A program made the position numbers and the translations under genes. DNA of 8,360 bases. Source: an uncultured Eubacteriales bacterium (lineage in GTDB: Bacteria > Bacillota > Clostridia > Oscillospirales > RGIG7773). Shown one piece after another: positions 5,782 to 8,360 of the stretch (the stretch's first letter is position 1; each line of letters begins with the position of its first letter). The stretch spans positions 1-8,360 of the forward strand of contig CAKTDK010000071.1 of assembly GCA_934541205.1 (NCBI GenBank). The letters are read 5' to 3'. The notes under the pieces were generated by a model. The model was not told the DNA's origin. It ran no database searches and was given only the letters and a program-made list of their open reading frames with translations.

Positions 5782-7089
5782 ATGAAATTTCGTATGTTTG
5801 ATATAATTTTGAAAAAACGTGAAGGGAAAAGGCTGAGTAAAGAAGAAATTAATTACATGGTTAAAGAATATACAAAAGGAAATATTCCCGATTATCAAGT
5901 TTCGGCTTTTTTGATGGCGGTATATTTCAAAGGACTTGATAAAGAAGAAACTTTAAATTTGACTATGGCAATGGCAAATTCGGGAGATATTGTTGATTTA
6001 TCACAAATTAACGGAATAAAAGTTGATAAGCACAGTACTGGAGGAGTAGGTGATAAGACTACACTTATAATAGCTCCTGCAGTAGCTGCCTGCGGAGGAA
6101 AAATAGCCAAAATGTCAGGAAGAGGTCTTGGACATACCGGAGGAACAATAGACAAGCTTGAATCTATTCCCGGATTTAATGTGGAAATTTCCGAAGAAGA
6201 TTTTATAAATACAGTCAACAATTTGGGACTTTGCATAATAAGTCAATCCGGAAATATTACACCGGCAGATAAAAAGCTTTATGCGCTGAGGGATGTAACT
6301 GCGACAGTAGATATAATGCCGCTTATAGCTTCAAGTGTTATGAGTAAAAAAATCGCCTCAGGGGCAGATGCAGTACTTCTTGATGTAAAAACAGGAAGCG
6401 GAGCTTTTATGAAAACTTTAAGTGAGAGCAAAGAGCTTGCCCGCCAAATGGTGGATATAGGAAAAAATGCAGGCAGAAAAACTGCGGCGCTTATTACCAA
6501 TATGGACATTCCTCTTGGCAATGCAATCGGAAATTCTCTTGAAGTTATAGAGGCTGTTGATACATTAAAAGGAAAAGGTCCTTCAGATTTAACCAGGATA
6601 TGTATTGAGCTTTCAGCATATATGCTTTATCTTTCTCATAAAGGGGATTTGGAAAACTGCAGAAAAATGGCAGAAAAGGCTTTGGTTGACGGCGGCGCTT
6701 TTGAAAAATTCTGTCAAATGGTAAAAGCACAGGGCGGAGATGAAAGTTATATAAAAGATACCGATAAATTTAAAAAAGCGGAAATTATTTATGAAGTAAA
6801 GACTGATAAAGAAGGATTTATTTCAAAAATGAACAGCGAAAAATGCGGAATGTGTTCTTGTATACTTGGGGCGGGAAGAATTAAAAAGGAAGATAAAATA
6901 GATTACAGCGCCGGAATTATTTTAAACAAGAAACCCGGAGATAAGGTACAAAAAGGAGATATACTGGCGTATCTGCACACCAATAATGAAAGTGTTTTAT
7001 CACAAGCGGAAGATGTTTTTAAAAATGCGGTAACAATTTCGGATAAAAAACCTGAAAATCAGCCTTTAATATATGATAGTATATTTTGA
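5782..7089 (+). CDS. pdp: Pyrimidine-nucleoside phosphorylase
   Basis: This 435-residue enzyme of the thymidine/pyrimidine phosphorylase family (Pdp, DeoA) splits uridine, thymidine or deoxyuridine with phosphate into the base and (deoxy)ribose-1-phosphate. It has full family length. The phosphate-binding KHSTGGVGDK is at 83-92. The family signature SGRGLGHTGGTIDKLE is at 112-127. The base-binding residues Arg170 (YALRDVTATVD), Ser185 and Lys189 (SSVMSKK) match Arg171, Ser186 and Lys190 of E. coli DeoA. The C-terminal lobe includes the usual GAGRIKKEDKIDYSAG stretch. AAGGGAG at 5768-5774, seven bases before the ATG, fixes the start. It is apparently transcribed separately from the upstream operon, after a terminator and its own promoters. 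A broad Pdp role is more likely than strict DeoA in a low-GC Gram-positive, but the sequence alone does not prove it. Confidence 0.95.
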   Translation: MKFRMFDIILKKREGKRLSKEEINYMVKEYTKGNIPDYQVSAFLMAVYFKGLDKEETLNLTMAMANSGDIVDLSQINGIKVDKHSTGGVGDKTTLIIAPAVAACGGKIAKMSGRGLGHTGGTIDKLESIPGFNVEISEEDFINTVNNLGLCIISQSGNITPADKKLYALRDVTATVDIMPLIASSVMSKKIASGADAVLLDVKTGSGAFMKTLSESKELARQMVDIGKNAGRKTAALITNMDIPLGNAIGNSLEVIEAVDTLKGKGPSDLTRICIELSAYMLYLSHKGDLENCRKMAEKALVDGGAFEKFCQMVKAQGGDESYIKDTDKFKKAEIIYEVKTDKEGFISKMNSEKCGMCSCILGAGRIKKEDKIDYSAGIILNKKPGDKVQKGDILAYLHTNNESVLSQAEDVFKNAVTISDKKPENQPLIYDSIF

Positions 7090-7114
7090 TTTATTTTTTA
7101 ATATATGTTATAAT
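7086..7114 (+). promoter_or_regulatory. Strong sigma-A promoter overlapping the pdp stop codon
   Basis: TTGATT (7086-7091) and a perfect TATAAT (7109-7114) are separated by the ideal 17 bases. The -35 box includes the TGA stop of pdp (7087-7089). Transcription should begin near 7121, giving a leader of about 200 bases for the surface-protein gene. No terminator is visible between pdp and this promoter, so read-through from pdp is also possible. Confidence 0.68.
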
Positions 7115-7191
7115 AACCTCACGCTGTAATCCGAAGCAGAGCTTCGGACAGCTGAGAGAACATTGAAACCAAGGGTAAGAAATTTCCTTTG
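7108..7191 (+). ncRNA. Structured leader element, copy 2, upstream of the surface-protein gene
   Basis: This copy forms a near-perfect bulged hairpin. CTCA (7118-7121) pairs with TGAG (7153-7156), C7122 is bulged, GCTG (7123-7126) pairs with CAGC (7149-7152), TAA is bulged, and TCCGAAGC (7130-7137) pairs with GCTTCGGA (7141-7148) around an AGA loop. The linker ends TTGAAAC (7163-7169). A second stem, CAAGGG (7170-7175) with CCTTTG (7186-7191), has one wobble. If transcription starts near 7121, the outer CTCA is largely outside the RNA and only the inner two helices form. It is either a leader RNA or a promoter-bearing repeat; I cannot name the family. Confidence 0.5.
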
Positions 7192-7215
7192 TCAATTTCC
7201 AAAAGATTTTATGAT

Positions 7216-7236
7216 AACCTTTCGTTCCAAAAGGTT
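7216..7236 (+). other. Leader hairpin before the surface-protein gene
   Basis: AACCTTT (7216-7222) and AAAGGTT (7230-7236) form a 7-base-pair stem with a 7-base loop. Around it, CAATTTC (7193-7199) can pair with GAAATTG (7264-7270), which would enclose the hairpin in a larger fold. No T-run follows. It may be a folded 5' untranslated region; the significance is unproven. Confidence 0.3.
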
Positions 7237-7321
7237 TATGGGAAGAAAAGAAATTTATTTGCAGAAATTGCAGCATTAAAATAATATCTGTTATTCTGTT
7301 TATGAAAGGTGTGCAGATAAA

Positions 7322-8360
7322 ATGAAGTTCGGTAAAATAAATAAGAAAACTGTTAAAGCGGCTGTTATAACCTTAATAGTTGTAGCAGTTTTAGCAGGAG
7401 GCTTTATTCTGTTCGGAAGGGGACCTTTATCAAAATTTTATTACAGAAGCGCTGTTACAGACATTACAAACAGTAAGAATGATTCAGCTGTAGAAAAACT
7501 GAATACTGCTTTATCTCTTGACCCGAAAAATCAAAATGCAAGATTCAGGCTTGTAGAAGTATATAAAGATATGAAGGAATATGATAAAGCGGAAAAGCTG
7601 CTTCTTGACGGAATTGAAATGTCAAAGAGCAATACCAGTTATTACAAAGAGCTTATTCTTCTTTATGTAGAAAGCGATCGTGTTGAAAAAGCTTTGGAAT
7701 TTATAAATTCTATAGATCATGAATATGTATTGGTACAGCTCAATAAGGAACGGCCTCAGCCTCTTAACAGTACTCCTACTCAGGGAAGATATGAAAAGTC
7801 TATTAATGTGACGCTGTCGTCAGATGATGAAAATATAAAAATTTATTATACGACTGACGGCTCCACTCCAAATTTAAATTCTACTCTTTACGACGGTCCG
7901 ATAAAGATAAGTTCCGGAAATGTAAGCATAAAAGCTTTTGCAATTAATGAAGCGGGGCTTATTTCCGACGAACTTATTTTGGAATACAGTGTAAATACTT
8001 CAAATCAATATGTTGATTTTGCCGATGAAAAAATGGAACAGCTTATAAGAAGGGAAGTAAATATTTATAATCAGGCTATTTATCCTGCTGAGCTTGAAAA
8101 AGTAACTTCCTTATCAAACCTTGATTCGAACGGACAAAGAATTCAGGGAGATATTGAAAGTCTTGAAGATTTGCAGTGGCTTCCGAATTTAAAGGAACTT
8201 ACTCTTGTAAACGAAAAATCAATCAACAATATTTCTGTCGTTTTTAATCAGAAAAATCTGACAAGTATAACTCTCAGCGGCTGCAATTTCCCTAAAGATA
8301 TGCTGACAAGATTTTCTGAGTTTGAAAAACTTGAGTATCTTAATTTGGACGGCAATAGTA
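7322..8360 (+). CDS. Membrane-anchored TPR / chitobiase-C-terminal-like / leucine-rich-repeat protein (3' truncated)
   Basis: An open frame of 346 codons runs off the window. After a basic start (MKFGKINKKTVK) residues 11-31 form one hydrophobic segment with no lipobox cysteine, so it is probably a membrane anchor with the rest outside. Residues about 40-125 look like TPR repeats (ALSLDPKNQNARFRLVEVY, YDKAEKLLLDGIE). Residues about 145-226 resemble the chitobiase/beta-hexosaminidase C-terminal domain, with IYYTTDGSTP at 174-183 and VSIKAFAINEAGLIS after it. From about 281, leucine-rich repeats appear (LPNLKELTLVN, LTSITLSGCNF, LEYLNLDGNS). GAAAGG (7304-7309) lies 12 bases before the ATG. No catalytic site is seen, so a surface binding or scaffold role is likely. 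It is not evidently linked to nucleoside metabolism. Confidence 0.83.
   Translation, partial: MKFGKINKKTVKAAVITLIVVAVLAGGFILFGRGPLSKFYYRSAVTDITNSKNDSAVEKLNTALSLDPKNQNARFRLVEVYKDMKEYDKAEKLLLDGIEMSKSNTSYYKELILLYVESDRVEKALEFINSIDHEYVLVQLNKERPQPLNSTPTQGRYEKSINVTLSSDDENIKIYYTTDGSTPNLNSTLYDGPIKISSGNVSIKAFAINEAGLISDELILEYSVNTSNQYVDFADEKMEQLIRREVNIYNQAIYPAELEKVTSLSNLDSNGQRIQGDIESLEDLQWLPNLKELTLVNEKSINNISVVFNQKNLTSITLSGCNFPKDMLTRFSEFEKLEYLNLDGNS

Noticed and set aside
5895..6236. Minus-strand ORF of 113 codons opposite pdp
   Set aside because: It is antisense to the phosphate-binding and signature regions of pdp; its content is the reverse shadow of those glycine-rich motifs.
7151..7175. GCTGAGAG followed by a G-run, reminiscent of a thiamine (TPP) riboswitch
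   Set aside because: The other conserved TPP blocks (the ACCTGATCTGG-type and the closing GCGTAGGGA) are absent, and the flanking hairpin does not fit that fold.
7216..7236. Resemblance of this hairpin (stem plus 7-base loop containing GTTCCA) to a tRNA T-arm
   Set aside because: The loop does not fit the TTCRA pattern, and no acceptor stem, anticodon arm or D-arm can be placed around it.
7091..7276. Minus-strand ORF of 61 codons across the gap after pdp
   Set aside because: It overlaps the strong + strand promoter and hairpin element, has no recognisable motif, and every other gene is on the + strand. The composition is typical of AT-rich non-coding sequence.
7211..7279. A 22-codon + strand ORF in the gap before the surface-protein gene
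   Set aside because: No ribosome site lies ahead of its ATG, and it sits within pairable leader sequence.

Overview
The window is AT-rich, and every gene that can be supported lies on the + strand. Genes are packed with short gaps or small overlaps and have AAGGAG/GAAAGG-type ribosome sites. Low-GC codon use (AGA, ATA, TTA, AAA), anaerobe-type enzymes (iron-dependent alcohol dehydrogenase, BtpA-family barrel) and protein resemblance all suggest a Clostridia-like, low-GC Gram-positive bacterium. No tRNA, rRNA, CRISPR array, insertion sequence or phage gene was seen.

Region 1 (1-5494) is one apparent seven-gene operon that begins outside the window. In order it holds: the C-terminal half of a nucleoside/simple-sugar ABC permease; an isochorismatase-fold cysteine hydrolase; a PfkB-family sugar or nucleoside kinase; a uridine-phosphorylase-like nucleoside phosphorylase; a BtpA/SgcQ-family TIM barrel; an iron-type alcohol dehydrogenase; and a stand-alone protein resembling tryptophan synthase alpha. 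It closes with a good intrinsic terminator at 5556-5588. My inference is an uptake and breakdown route for an unusual nucleoside or base-linked sugar: import, phosphorolysis, hydrolysis of a C-N bond in the base or a side product, kinase action on the sugar, aldolase-like cleavage by a barrel enzyme, and reduction of the released aldehyde. The substrate cannot be read from the sequence.

Region 2 (5495-7089) has a 287-base gap followed by a standard pyrimidine-nucleoside phosphorylase (pdp) with its full active-site set. The gap holds the terminator, a promoter-like sequence, copy 1 of a structured element and a small ORF.

Region 3 (7090-8360) has a 232-base gap with a strong promoter overlapping the pdp stop codon and copy 2 of the same element. 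The 5' part of a membrane-anchored surface protein follows (TPR-like repeats, chitobiase-C-terminal-type domain, leucine-rich repeats) and runs off the window.

The most notable non-coding signal is the pair of elements at 5613-5674 and 7108-7169. They align without gaps over 62 bases (45 identical by hand count). They share a -10 box at a fixed spacing, and many of their differences keep the same bulged hairpin. I could not match this to an RNA family from memory.
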